Source: Isoetes taiwanensis (lineage: Eukaryota; Streptophyta; Lycopodiopsida; Isoetales; Isoetaceae). From it: a stretch of DNA of 64,000 bases. Numbering within the stretch: the first letter of the stretch is position 1; each line of letters starts with the position of its first letter. Both the position numbers and the translations under genes were made by a program. This document shows positions 1 to 11,579 of the stretch, piece by piece. The stretch spans positions 1,704,947 through 1,768,946 of the forward strand of contig JAJEKV010000063.1 in the NCBI GenBank assembly GCA_021234155.1, in the 5' to 3' direction. A model generated the notes under the pieces. The model had not been told where the DNA came from. It did not search any database and saw only the letters and a program-made list of their open reading frames with translations.

Positions 1-470
1 AGAACAAGAGAAGAGAGAAGAAAAACAAGAAAAAGACAATGAAGTGAAGGAGACTTCTTTGATATCAATCAGAATACATGAGCTCTCGCAATGAAGAAAG
101 AAAATGACCGGAGACAAGAACAAAAACTCATCTAGCCTTCGAATGCTAGCTCTACTCATATATATAGTACAATGGCCTTTGGCCCAATATAGATATTCTG
201 ACAGATCTCGGTGCCGACGCTTGAAGGGGGCCTAGTTTGCAGGAATGCTGGCAGTGCCTCTTGAAGTGCCTGGAATCATGCTGATGCTGACGCTGACGGG
301 CCGTCATTTGTCTGTTCTCTGCTTCTTCTTTGGCTGACTCTTGGGCATGGTCTTCAGCATGGTCTTCGGCGTGGGTCTTGATGACTGACCTTGACCTGGA
401 TTTGGCGCCTTGTTCTTGGTTTGGTCCGAGGTGTGCATGAATAGTCCTGTACCAGGACGTACATGACTAA
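1..470 (-). mobile_element. LTR-like fragment, left edge
   Basis: Non-coding stretch resembling part of a long terminal repeat. It shares short blocks in the same order (an AGAATACATGA block followed by a TCTC and GAGACAA block) with about 7640-7990, which lies upstream of a minus-strand gypsy gag. It also ends, like that region, in a short CCTG/CAGG-type hairpin followed by ACTAACA. It could be the far LTR of that element or of a relative. Homology is weak and the boundaries are not defined. Confidence 0.25.
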
Positions 471-2800
471 CACTAATTCAGCATCCTATTTCATCAGAGC
501 GCACAATAGAAGCATGTATCAAATCCATCATCTCCCAATGAACATGGTATAGAGCTTTCTACTTAATCTGATGGTTAAATGGATGTAAAGAAAGATATTT
601 CTATCACTAAAAGGAAAAGTACACAAGAAAAATTCGATCTAATTCAGCAGCACCTCTGAGAGTGAGATGGCCCAAATGTTTATTTCTAAAATAAATCAAA
701 GCTAGAACACATCAAAATCCTGGCATTTGAAGCACTAACCTTTATTGTGCTAGCAATGTACTGGCCATTCATGCCTGCTAAGCAAGGCTTATACATTACA
801 TAAGAAGCCTTAGGTAGAAAAAGGACTTGAATGCTTAAATTCAAGTATACCCCTGCAGATGCCAAGTAATGTGCCAAGGATTGTACTATTGTAGTAGATT
901 GGGCCAATACTTTCTCACTCATTTCCTGTACCAAGCAGCCAAGAGCTTGATATAACTCAGGAAAACAAAATAATGGTTTCATCATTTGAATCCGACAAAA
1001 AAATAACATGCCTGCATTTGGTGCCACCTTTATGGTAAGGCACAAAGACTGGGCGCCTTTTAACATATTCTTTTGAAACAAGCGGCTCTACCATGCAAGC
1101 AATCCAACTCATTGTTTTTACTGATTGAATGTTACCAACATGCCCAACACACTTGAGACCTGTATGCAACCGGATCATAGGACATAAGAGTGACATGTAT
1201 GCAACAGGATCATAGGACATGAGCAAGGATTTGCCCTCTAGGCGAAATCCAAAAAACATCAGAGATATGACATGCTTCTAAGATACAACCAGGAGAAGGA
1301 GAATAAGAAAAACAGTGAAGCATTTAACCGGGACATCTTTATACCTAGGGATGAAATTTGCAGCTGCCTTACTTGGATAAGTTTAACTTTTGAAAGATGC
1401 AGCCAATTGCATGAACTGATGAATGAACTACATACTAAAATTTATGACAAACCTGGTAGATGATTAGTTTAAATTTGTTGGTTGAATTGGTCAATCCAAA
1501 AATAAAATTATGCCGAAAAAAAAAATTGATCAAGTTCATGTCTATGAAGAATAACACTGATTAACCAAAAACCAGTAAGACTTGGGCTAAGAATATGCAA
1601 CCTTAAGGATATGTTGAACAACTGAATGTGCTGTCACCTAAAGCACATAAAACTGAATGGGCAACATAAAATGAATTTCACCTTGCTTGCTTTCATGCTC
1701 AGTCCTCTAGTGCCTTTCTAGGGTGCCAAGAAATAGCTCCAAAATCTTCTGCACTTCCATTATAAATGTAAAGCAAGACTATCATAGAGCTTAATGTGGG
1801 AAAAAGGTATAAAAATGCAAGGTATTCTTGCCAAAGTACGTCCATAAACCCTCAAAAAATATTCTTGACTTTTAATAATGCCCTAAGGTCATTTGCAGAA
1901 AGCTGTTGATCTGCTGATTCAACCCTAGCAGATCTTGCAGGTCGATCCAGACTATTTCTTGCGATTATTTGCCTTATCCAAGCAATTGTGAGCTCTGCCA
2001 GGAGATACCATTGTAACTACAGAGGAAGAAAGAAACCCTTTTCCAAAATCTGGATAAAAGCATGGCGGGAAGAAATTTACAGGGCTGAAAAGAGCTTAAG
2101 ATAATTATATGCCCTTAAGCCCACAAACAAGGAGTACGGGTTAAAAGGTAAAAGATAGAGATAGGGTAATTATAAGAAGTCCAAGGCTATAACCACCACC
2201 AACAACAACAACAACAACAAGATAAGCAAACAACGTAATGTGCTTCATTCATGGCAAACAAGAAGGTTATGGTTTGCTTTGACTTCAAAAAAATATACTC
2301 AATATAATAATGGTTTAGGTTTGGAGAAATGGTATGTTTTGATCGATGGGGCTTCGGGCTCAACAGCTTGGAACAAGAAGCAAGTGGATTTCAAAGGTGA
2401 ATGTTTCCCTTTTGACTTTTGTGAAGATTTGATGGAAGAGGCTTGAGATTTGACAAAAGTGGCCAGGCTATAGGAAGTTTATGGGTTGTTTCGACGGAGG
2501 CCACGTTATAATTTATTGTTGATAATGTTGCCATAATAAACTTTCTATGCTTCTCATATGGACTATTTTTAATGAAATAATTTTCAAAGTTCACTTCCCC
2601 TTATATTAGAGAAGCTTACTAAAATACCCTTAATTATTGGCTAAATTTTCAAAAAGCTTTTTGCTATTTTCAAAATTCCCAAAACAAACCCTAATTTATT
2701 TTAAAATTTACCAACTTGCCCATTTTTCCTAACAATCTTCTTGCATAACTTGGATAGGTGGAATTGGATTTTTTAACGGTGATGTTGAAGCATAATTCAG
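471..2800. other. AT-rich intergenic sequence, no gene seen
   Basis: Only short open frames without recognisable domains. A small CAA microsatellite lies near 2193-2220. The right part, from about 2500, merges into decayed gypsy sequence. I see no RNA gene or promoter here. Confidence 0.5.
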
Positions 2801-2984
2801 GGCTAGTTTGAATGTATATGGCTGTCCACGTACACCTTTTCAAAAGTAATGTCATAGAAGATAAGAACTCGTAGTATCATTGTAGGGATCAAAAATATTC
2901 TATTAGCATCTATATAGATTTCTTAAAATTCTGTAAAGACAAAGGAACAATTGAAATGGTCTTAGTTTTCTCTTAGATGCTATC

Positions 2985-3003
2985 TTCCAACATATTCTAT
3001 TAA
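2985..3003. repeat. Target-site duplication, left copy (19 bp)
   Basis: The 19-bp word ttccaacatattctattaa is identical at 2985-3003 and 3793-3811 and brackets the insertion that begins with a long T run at 3005. This length and the adjacent homopolymer are typical of target-primed (LINE-machinery) insertion. Confidence 0.9.
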
Positions 3004-3792
3004 CTTTTTTTTTTTTTTTTTTTTTGAGGAAACGGCAGAAGTATTATATTACATGATAAACATAGTAATACAAAAGGGCAGGGTAGACCCTGCTATGCAG
3101 GCCATGACTTAGTCAAAACTGGCCCAACTCTCCAAAGGAGGAAATACTTCAGAATTTAAAAAATTGAGTGTTGGCTTTGGTGATGGTGCCCTGTTTAAGT
3201 AGGAAGCTCGGGGTCTGGCCATTTCCACATTCAACCATGAAGAATGGGAATTCTATCCAGTAAATACTATTAACTACTACCCCATGCTCCATTTTTTCAA
3301 GTTCCCCTTTTATATACTGTAGCCGAACCCCCTCATGTCGGACACATCCTATGAGCCCCCGGGATTTAAGAAACTTAAGCTTACTTTCTACTGCAGCATT
3401 TCTGAGAGGCTTACCAGTGAAAGCCGGAACTTTTTCAGTTAAGAGCTCCTTCCTAACGTCCTCCTGGATCTGATTGGCATACTCCAGGATTTGATTGACA
3501 GTCTCCTTCTGTCGCTGCAAGGTGCCAACTCCAGAGGAACGCCTCGTGTTCACCATATCTGATAAGGAAGTGAGGAAGTCTCCAAAGGCAACGAAGTCCT
3601 TCACCTTCTCTCCCTTCTCCACCGCAGCCAAATGAGCAGCGATTTCTTTGATTTGCCTAAATCCCTTTTCGCTCAGAGTACGGGCCAAATCCTGTAATTC
3701 TTCGAATTTGGCATTATTCCCATTCACATCATTCCCTGGCCCTTTAACTTCCTTTTCTTTTTCCCCCAATACTGACTCTGCCTGCACATTTT
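3004..3792 (-). mobile_element. Poly(A)-tailed retroposon inserted in gypsy RT
   Basis: About 790 bp inserted into the gypsy reverse-transcriptase region. The plus strand begins with a run of about 21 T (3005-3025), which is the poly(A) tail of a minus-strand retrotranscript, and the insert is flanked by perfect 19-bp target duplications. It carries one long open frame on the minus strand and no reverse transcriptase, so it was mobilised in trans or is a 5'-truncated LINE or processed cDNA. The intact duplication and open frame suggest a fairly young insertion. Confidence 0.85.
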
Positions 3793-3799
3793 CCAACAT
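3149..3799 (-). CDS. Unknown 216-aa charged ORF inside retroposon
   Basis: Open frame of 216 codons covering most of the retroposon. The first ATG lies in the flanking target duplication, so the real reading frame was probably longer in the source transcript and has been 5'-truncated here. The N-terminal two thirds are Lys/Glu-rich and look helical or coiled-coil; the C-terminal third has a more globular pattern with WIEFPFFMVECGNG. I do not recognise the family. It could be the C-terminal end of a LINE or gag-like ORF1, or a retrocopied host mRNA. Confidence 0.4.
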   Translation of the reverse strand: MLENVQAESVLGEKEKEVKGPGNDVNGNNAKFEELQDLARTLSEKGFRQIKEIAAHLAAVEKGEKVKDFVAFGDFLTSLSDMVNTRRSSGVGTLQRQKETVNQILEYANQIQEDVRKELLTEKVPAFTGKPLRNAAVESKLKFLKSRGLIGCVRHEGVRLQYIKGELEKMEHGVVVNSIYWIEFPFFMVECGNGQTPSFLLKQGTITKANTQFFKF

Positions 3800-3811
3800 A
3801 TTCTATTAAGA
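3793..3811. repeat. Target-site duplication, right copy (19 bp)
   Basis: Identical to 2985-3003; marks the 5' end of the minus-strand retroposon. Confidence 0.9.
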
Positions 3812-4240
3812 AAGCATTTTCCTTCATGAATTCTTGAAAGACCGAAAGCATGATGCGTTGAAATATGGAGGATGAATTTGAGAGACCGAAGGGGACTACT
3901 TTATAGGCAAAAATGCCCCATGGTGCGGTGGACTTGGTTTTCAATTGTCTTCAGAGCGAATAGATATCTGATTGTAACCCGAAAAGCCATCCATAAAGCA
4001 TCTCATGGCCAACAACTTCTTCCAGGACTTGATAATGGAAAATGATCCCGCTCAGTAGCTTGATTTAATTTTTTGGTAATCCATGCAAACACAGATCTTA
4101 CCATTGTGCTTAAAAGTAATGACTATGGGCCTCACCCACTCAGAATATTTTTCTTAAATGGGACCGGCAACTAGAAGTTTACCAATTTCTACTTTCACTT
4201 GGTCATGATAATTGGGGTTGAGCCGGTACTGTCATTGCTA
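3812..4240 (-). pseudogene. Gypsy reverse transcriptase, N-terminal half, broken
   Basis: Minus-strand translation in mixed frames gives the gypsy RT landmarks in order: YSEWVRPIV near the start, a VCMDYQK-type stretch, FMDGFSGYNQ and then SPFGLSNSSSIFQR. The active-site YVDD is degraded (YVG-) and coincides with the retroposon insertion. Several stops and frameshifts are present, so it is non-functional. The FMDGFSGYNQ wording is typical of plant gypsy elements with a polyprotein separate from the chromoviral type seen at 11.6-13 kb. Confidence 0.7.
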
Positions 4241-4370
4241 GATGGGGGAGAGTCGGGTTTGGTGGGAATGGTGAGCTCTTATAATTCTTTTTTGATACCA
4301 CGTAGATCTTTGTAGCTCCACACAAAGATATACTCGAACTTCTTAAAAAGTTTTGCATCTTTGGGGAAAT

Positions 4371-4422
4371 GAGATAGATAGATAGATAGATAGAGATAGT
4401 AGTTTTAACGTCACGCCACTAG
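4371..4422 (-). mobile_element. SINE 3' end with (CTAT)n tail, truncated
   Basis: The minus strand reads a TAGTGGCGTGACGTTAAAA block followed by a CTAT tetranucleotide run. The same arrangement ends the plus-strand tRNA-derived SINE at 44791-45120. It is a short 5'-truncated second copy of that family sitting in the old gypsy element. Confidence 0.55.
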
Positions 4423-5040
4423 ATAGATGAGGGGAAAGACTCGCAGTGAGTCAAATAGGTTGAGTTTGGCTCAAATCTACAGTATCAATTTCTGGAGTTT
4501 GGATGTGTGGAATAACCTCAGAATCCATGACTTGATGTGCCAGAAGTTTGCAACAGAACTGGTGGTGTCCCACTTGTGGTGGTAAAAAATAAGGGTGTTG
4601 GGGTTGAATCTCCCAGAAGTTTTGGTGTGAACGTGGTGGTATCCAAAAGAGAATCCATGTCATCTGTTGCGTCAAGAATAGAATAGAGAAGACACAAGGT
4701 TAGCTTGATGACATCAAGCAGAGTGGCTATCGCATGATTCTGATCTAAAGTCATGTCGCCCCACAGATCTGCATATTCAGGATAAGCCGACAGAGGGAGT
4801 TCAATAGCAGGAGCTTGGACTTGATAGGTGTTGTATACATCTTCTGAGTCACTGCCAGATAAGGATGGTTCTGCCTGGTCGACAACAATAAGTTGACCTA
4901 TTTCAAGATCCATTGTGGCGATTAAGTGACCATCGGTGATAACTATTTGATCTGTAGCCCAGTAATCGATACTCTTAAATTGACGAAGAAAAGGTCGACC
5001 AACAAGCTATCTCATAATCACCTCCATCCTCATATGCTCT

Positions 5041-5421
5041 TCAGACACCAAATTCAAGTGGGAACTTGAGATCTCCAATGTTGATAGTGAGCTGTGGAGT
5101 GATGCCTTGGAGTCGTGTGATGTGGCCATTGGCAAGTTTCATATCATAGAGTGCACGATATAGTTGCTGAATGCCTAATTGTTGGCGTAGCTTGTCGGTG
5201 ATGAGGTTGACGGCACTGCCTCTATCAATTTGGACATGATTGACTTGCTGCGCACCCACCATGATATGCCCCATACGTGTTGAAGTAGCCACAACTCCCA
5301 CGAGAACTGTAGACAATGGTAACCCTTCTCGAAGAGCAGAGCAAAAGATTGAAAATAGTAGCCAAAATGAGGAGAATCTTGATTTTGGCAAGTTCCTCTT
5401 GAAGTTCGAGTGGGCTACCAT
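5041..5421 (-). pseudogene. Gypsy aspartic protease region
   Basis: The C-terminal part of a 126-codon frame resembles a retropepsin-like domain: DRGSAVNLITDKLRQQLG followed by KLANGHITRLQG and LTINIGDLKFPLEFGV. The usual DTGS/DSGS active site reads DRGS, so one catalytic-loop residue is altered. It lies between the zinc knuckle and RT of the same element, as expected for gag-pol order. The N-terminal codons before this domain are probably unrelated readthrough. Confidence 0.6.
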
Positions 5422-6069
5422 CGGCTATGCTTGTGGTATCTACCTGAGAAGGTTCCGTGGATAAAGAGGCATCAACAAATTTTAAAAGTTCGACTTCAAC
5501 AACAATATTCAGGTATGTATGGGTGCGTGGGGGAGGCATGGATGTAGAAGGTTCAACTCCCTTTGCCTGAGCATGGGTAGTAGCGTATACATTGGCCAGT
5601 GTTCGGCCTTATGCTTCTTGAATGAGATGAAGAATACTTTGTCAAACTTTGGGGCACCGACATGTGGCATGAGGTGATCAAGATCCAGTGCAAAATGAAT
5701 AGATTTGGAAGCAGAATCAGCTAGGATGGTATTCAGCGCGTAAACAGACTGTGTGTCCTGAGGTATAAGCTGATAAGAGCAGTTACCGTGTGTTTAGCAT
5801 GACACCAGCCCAACCCAATTGGAATGTTAAACTGGAGGATTCAAGGCCTGATAAATTCTTTCTTGATCTTATTGATCCAAAGTGACTTGAAAAGGAGCGT
5901 AGGTCGGTTGTTGTTGCTAAAGTGCACGTGGCGGTTTCTTCAACGTGGGTCTGGGACCCTGTTTACCATTGGCGACCCATATTTGATAGGTAGTGAGGCA
6001 GATGAAAGTTGTTTGATTTGTACCTGGTAATTGGACTTGTACTTGAGGGAATTGAGGGCACATGGTAGT

Positions 6070-6160
6070 AGCGTAGCGCCCCATTCCCGACAGTGATAGC
6101 ATTGAGATTTAGTAGGATCAAAAGATTGTCGTGAAGACTGGTCATGCTGCTGTGACATTT
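6070..6160 (-). pseudogene. Gag zinc-knuckle remnant
   Basis: Minus-strand reading contains CYHCREWGA, the first half of a CCHC knuckle; the second half is frame-shifted. It sits between the capsid-like region and the protease of the old gypsy element, the usual position of nucleocapsid. Confidence 0.5.
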
Positions 6161-6385
6161 GCTGTGGTGTGACATCACGCTCCTTAGCCAGATGGCCCTG
6201 ATACTTACAAAGATGACACCAGATTTGACTGCGATGCTAGGGCTGAGGAGTCACAGAGTTGTGAATGACAGTCGTGGAAGGCATAAAGGGAAGGTCCTTG
6301 AGGGGAACACCTCTAGAAGAAAAATTGATAGAATGATTCACTAATTCAATAGCCTGAGTTAAGGACTTTGGTCACAAATACTCAG

Positions 6386-6637
6386 TCATAAGGCGAATGG
6401 CCGAGGCAGACCTTGGAGAAAACATACTAAGATTTGACTTTGCATGGGATATTCTTTGAGTTTGCCCACAAGAATCAGCAAGTGGTCAGCAAAATCCCTA
6501 GTAGACTCTGTGGTCTGTTGTTGAAGTTCATTGAGCGGTTTCAGAAGTTGTTGATCATCATCCAGGGAGCCATAATGAGCAAAGAATGTAGCTTTTATAT
6601 CTGTCCAGCTGTGTTTCCAGTGACTTTTATTGGCCAT
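6386..6637 (-). pseudogene. Gypsy gag capsid fragment
   Basis: An 83-codon frame reading W-x-DIKATFFAHYGSLDD, then LNELQQQTTESTRDFADHLL and LVCFLQGLPRPF. This is the retrotransposon-gag pattern (W..l...F...y....., l..l.Q...esv.dy...f..l, .f..GL). It is followed in the right order by knuckle, protease and RT remnants. Upstream and downstream frames are broken. Confidence 0.65.
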
Positions 6638-7599
6638 AAGCCACTGGTGAGGTGCACCTGCAGTGTGGTGGAAAAACTATGAAACTTGATTTGTGGTTGG
6701 GAGTGACCATTGAGAACTATAAGTGCTTCAAACTCTTCCATGTGTGCTTGTGCACTTTGATCACGATGGGTTTGCCTTTCATGTTGCCAAATATCGAATA
6801 TTGGAGTTCTAGATTTAAGCCTGAAGAAAAAACAAAAGGGACAACATGAGGAGAAACATACTGAGGCGGTGGTATGGGACCTGAGAATGCCAGGCAGCAT
6901 GAGAACTGGAAGGTCCTTCCGTAACTGCCGTAGGGGGCATCATTGAAAACCCTGGAGATGCCATGGTTGTGGCAATCTTATTATCCGAGATGGATGGAAC
7001 GGGGCATCCCTCTTGGTCGAGCATAAGGTCACCAATATTGTAGACATTAACCGGTGGTTGAAAAGATGGTAATGATGGAAATTCATTGATATAGATATGG
7101 CCAAAAGAGACAAGGGAATAGGCCATGCCATGTTGGGCTGAAGTGGATTGAGATGATATGGGAGTCGGCATGGGAGGAATGTGAACATAAGTGCTTTCTG
7201 GAGTCTGAAAGTATGGCAGAGTTTAATGAACAGGGGTCTGACGAGGCGAATGTGGTTGAGAGCAATTTCGACAGTGCGTAGGTGACATTGGTCGGGAAGA
7301 GGTCCAAGGTGTTGGTGGGGCTGAATGGGCACGGGATCATGGGCAACCACCTTCAATATCATAATCGCCATAATAAGAGTCACGAGCAGCATCACAATGT
7401 TGCTAGCGGGTGAGGCGAGCAGCTATATGGCTGAGGAGCTCTTCTTGAGTGAAGGTCTGGAAAGACATCAGAGAAAAAGAAACTAGGATTTGGCAATTGG
7501 CGACAGTGTTTGGGGCCCGGATTCGGGAGAGCCTGAAGGACAATCCTCTGTAAGAACCTTAGCATCCAGCAAACAACTTCTCTACAGGAAAATGTCACG

Positions 7600-7990
7600 T
7601 GGGCTTTAGCAATAACAAGAGAAACATGAAACTAAGAAACTAAAGAATGAAATGAGACACATGTGAAAGAAGAGTGAAAACCTTAAATGATCACTGAGAA
7701 TACATGAAATCTCTGAAAGGAGGTGAGACAACAAAAATGCTTGAACTTATCTAAACATCTAAGTTCCGTGATCTCTGTCATGATCTCAGTAACTATCATT
7801 GTCGTGATTTGTGGTACTGAGGACTGATGGGCCGTGGATTCCTTATGCCGTGGACTCTCTTGGCCCCTTCTTCTTAGTTGGCGTGGCCTTGGCTCCTGAC
7901 ATGGATGCTTGGCCTTTGCCCTTTGGCTCTTTTGTATACCCCAGAAATAGCCCCGTGCCTTTGGGCACAGGACTAACACACATGCACTTC
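7600..7990 (-). mobile_element. Probable LTR of the old gypsy element
   Basis: Non-coding sequence located just upstream (in minus sense) of the gag remnants, with a hairpin-like CCCGTGCCTTTGGGCACAGG and a terminal ACTAACAC. Short blocks match the sequence at 1-470. Exact ends, primer site and target duplication were not identified. Confidence 0.35.
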
Positions 7991-7999
7991 ATTGACCAA

Positions 8000-8751
8000 A
8001 TCTGTCTCCTATCTGCAAAGCTTACCATCCAAAGCCATTCTCATGCTACACTGCCAAACCCACTTAATAACATAAGAATTTTATTAGATTAATATTTATC
8101 CACGCCGTAACAAAGTTCAAAAGCTCCCATAACTTCCCATGGCCCAATTTTTTCCAAAGTTCTACACATCTTATTTATCTTAAAGACTTTTTAACTAACG
8201 TTTTAATAACTCATAATTAAAATTTGTGACCTCGTGATTTAATTGCTACAACTATTATCGCATCTTCGGAGCCGCTAAAGTATCATAATTCTTTAATCAA
8301 TAATTATCCCCTAGCAAATTTACTTATTCAAACCATGTATCTCCTCTTTGAATGATGCCACCCAGACCGTTGCAACTAATTTGACTGCTTGAGCTAGAGT
8401 CATGGTCCTTCTTATTTAGTTATTAACAAAATGACATGACAATAATGTAACAAAAGCACAACAAAGCAATGGTTAAAATAAATATAAACAAACAAACGGC
8501 AAACAAGACGTCCAAACCCGGCACCATCTGCTAGTTCCCAGAAGGTATCGATTCATCAGATTAAAGTCTCTTCAAGGAAAATCAATCCTTTAAAGTGATT
8601 TTAGGATGTTCTAACCATGTCCAGGCCATGCCTTTTATTGCTTTCATTTTGTTTGAAGCAGCGGTTCTTCAGCGGCTAAGCTTGCGATTCTTCAGTAGAG
8701 CTTATATTTTCTTGCTTTTATTTTCTTTGAAGCAGAGCTCACGATTCTTCA
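8000..8751. other. Intergenic; possible promoter of the membrane-protein gene
   Basis: AT-rich sequence without coding potential. The last 150 bases contain a twice-repeated cgattcttca block (about 8686 and 8741), the second copy directly preceding the start codon used at 8752. No clear TATA box can be assigned. Confidence 0.35.
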
Positions 8752-9651
8752 ATGGTGAAGCTGCAATCTGAAAGCATTCAGGTTGAAGATTTTGTGGAGC
8801 AGAAGTCCAAGCAGCTAACTGATATAGCCGAAGATGCAAAGGCTGAATCTTATCGCATTGCAGAAAGTGCAATGAGAAATGTGGACGAAATGGGATCAAA
8901 GGTTAGGATTCTAATCTGTTCTTATATGCATGCTGTTTTCCCACTAAGTTCATGTTTACAGTATATTGCATCTTTATTACTGTGCTTTTCTTTTTTTGAA
9001 AAAGCTCTCGTTGTAGGGCTACATTTTCTATCCCTTTTCCATGGACCATTAGTAACTCTGATCTATGTACTGTTCTGAGGACCCTTTCAAAGCAGAAATT
9101 TGTTATCCTTATATATCATATAACAGTACATTTTCATAACATTTATGTAGTTGTTGCAACCCTTGCATATGAGTTGCTATCTTTCTGTTACTTATTCTAC
9201 CTTGCAGGTTCTAGAGGATGTTGAAGCAGATGTTCAAGAACTAGAAGAGCAGTTGGCATTTGCTCGTGCAGAAATGGAGATGGATCAGCGCAAATTTGAA
9301 CAGTTTGAAAAGAAGGTGGAGACGAGTAGAAATGAAAATCTTTTCTTCAAAGGCCTTTACAAATCCACAAAGCCAAAACAACCTCAAACTGAAGAAGAGA
9401 GGGCAAAAATTGTAGAAGCAACTGAACCTCTAGTAGAATCTTCCAAGAAGTCTGCATCTTCAAGATTTAGAAGGGTTGTTTATGGAGAATTTATCATCTT
9501 GTTTAGCTTGACACTGGTAGATGCCTTGATCTCTGGCAATGCAAATTGGTCAAAATTGGGTATCTATGCAGCATTTTTGGTTCTCCTGATATTACAACTG
9601 CTTTATGAGAGGAATTTAGGCCGCGGGGATAATGGACCTAAGAATGACTGA
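8752..9651 (+). CDS. Coiled-coil protein with C-terminal membrane hairpin (2 exons)
   Basis: Spliced gene of 197 codons: exon 1 is 8752-8901, exon 2 is 9208-9651, with a GT donor at 8902 and a TTGCAG acceptor ending at 9207; the join is in phase 0. Residues 10-110 are acidic and heptad-rich, compatible with a coiled coil. Residues 145-190 contain two hydrophobic stretches (EFIILFSLTLVDALI and GIYAAFLVLLILQLLY) separated by a short polar turn, followed by a basic end, so the chain probably anchors as a hairpin with the bulk in the cytosol. No signal peptide. I do not recognise a named family. An upstream exon cannot be excluded, but the frame is clean from this ATG and both splice sites fit, so I believe it is a real gene. 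Confidence 0.75.
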
Positions 9652-9721
9652 TATTCATCATTAAGATCCCTGTAACTATAACTATCAATATCCAAGGTAG
9701 GGGTTTCAGTTTTCTATTTAA

Positions 9722-10285
<564 letters not shown>

Positions 10286-11579
10286 TAAAATATCACAACG
10301 TTAGCATAAATTTCAAGTTGTGAGACTTAGAATTTCAAGTTGTGAGACTTAGATCCAAGCTGCAAATTTAATGTTCTAGAGACTTTGATCCAAGCATCAT
10401 TATTGTAAGGCATAAAATCTACTTGGAAACAATAGTTTTTGGCTTGGAATTTCATATAGTTTCAAAGGCATATATCTATCAAAAGGCTATCTGTTTTACA
10501 TTTCTGTTTGCTTCTGGATATTCCATCACTTTTATATTTATATAATATATATCTGCTTCGAGATATTCTATCATGTATGGAGGTTAAGATTTTCCAAGCA
10601 TGGATACCAGGATTATGATGGCTCATAACTTACATCATTCTCACTTAACACAAGGTTGACGAACACAATGTTGGTTAAAAAGACAAGGCCGCCGCGATAA
10701 ATTTCTTGTATTTGTAATGCCCAATGGTCAATGTTCCTTAGTCAATGCCCAATGTTCTCTTTTTCATATTTGTATAATGCCCATGGTCATAAATAACTAT
10801 GCCCATGGTCATTGTTTATGGGGAAAAGGGCTCTCCATGCCATTTCCATGGCTGACTGACATAGCCAAGCTCCATCGAGCTATGCTGCTAGCACTGTTGT
10901 GAAAATTATGTGGTAAGGCTGTTTGGAATCGGCACACTCTAAGCTTCAATCCGAACCCAGCTTTGGGAGGATCCCATGAAGTTTTCGAGTAAGGTGTCAA
11001 GAGCTCCAATAAGTTCGTAGCCTAGCTATGTTTTAGGTTAAAAGCATCGATTCTTGGAGAATTTGATTCTCTGTCTCTCTGATTAAGAGTTCGAAATGGC
11101 CATGTTTAAGTTTATAGATATGTTGATAGGATGCAAAGTGGTGTTCTTGAGTTTGCAAGATATATGTTTCAGTAGAGTCTAGTCTGTTTGCCCATTCACA
11201 GAGCTTGGTTCGGCTCTGTGTTATGTCTCTTTGTTGATAGGGGTTTTCTGTGGCCTTAGCTCTGATTGCTTATCTCGGATACTTGGAGTCCTTCTCTGAG
11301 CCGATTAATCACTCTGTTTCCAGCTCCGGTAAGGGGCTCAACGGTCTTCTAACCGCATTACCTGGAATCTTTTGCAGAGCTTATAGATGAGATTAACGCC
11401 TACAGCTATGGCCACCTGAGCAGGCCCCATTCCTCACTGAAGGCTAGAGATCACTTTGCACCTCATAAACAGGGGAACAAACACGGAACAAAACATTGAA
11501 ATTCTATTTTGATGCATTAGCTCTGCTCCGCCCTGGCACTAGCATCGGATTCGAGAGAACTTTCAGGACTTTCATGCGA
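10286..11579. other. Intergenic, small local duplications, no gene
   Basis: A 22-bp direct duplication (atttcaagttgtgagactta) lies at about 10310-10352. A cluster of imperfect cccatggtcat-type repeats lies at 10717-10830. No coding region is recognised. The right border is where the truncated gypsy polymerase frame stops. Confidence 0.5.

Larger units (their letters stand above)
2800..7600 (-). mobile_element. Degenerate Ty3/gypsy element (gag-PR-RT), minus strand
   Basis: Reading right to left, decayed parts occur in retroelement order: gag capsid-like sequence (about 6900-6386), a zinc-knuckle remnant (CYHCREWG near 6100), an aspartic-protease-like region (5421-5041) and the N-terminal half of reverse transcriptase (about 4240-3812, continuing weakly below 2984). 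Frames are broken throughout, so this is an old non-autonomous copy. It is interrupted by a separate retroposon at 3004-3792 and carries a small SINE tail at 4371-4422. RNase H and integrase were not found. The right LTR may be the sequence around 7600-7990. Confidence 0.7.
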
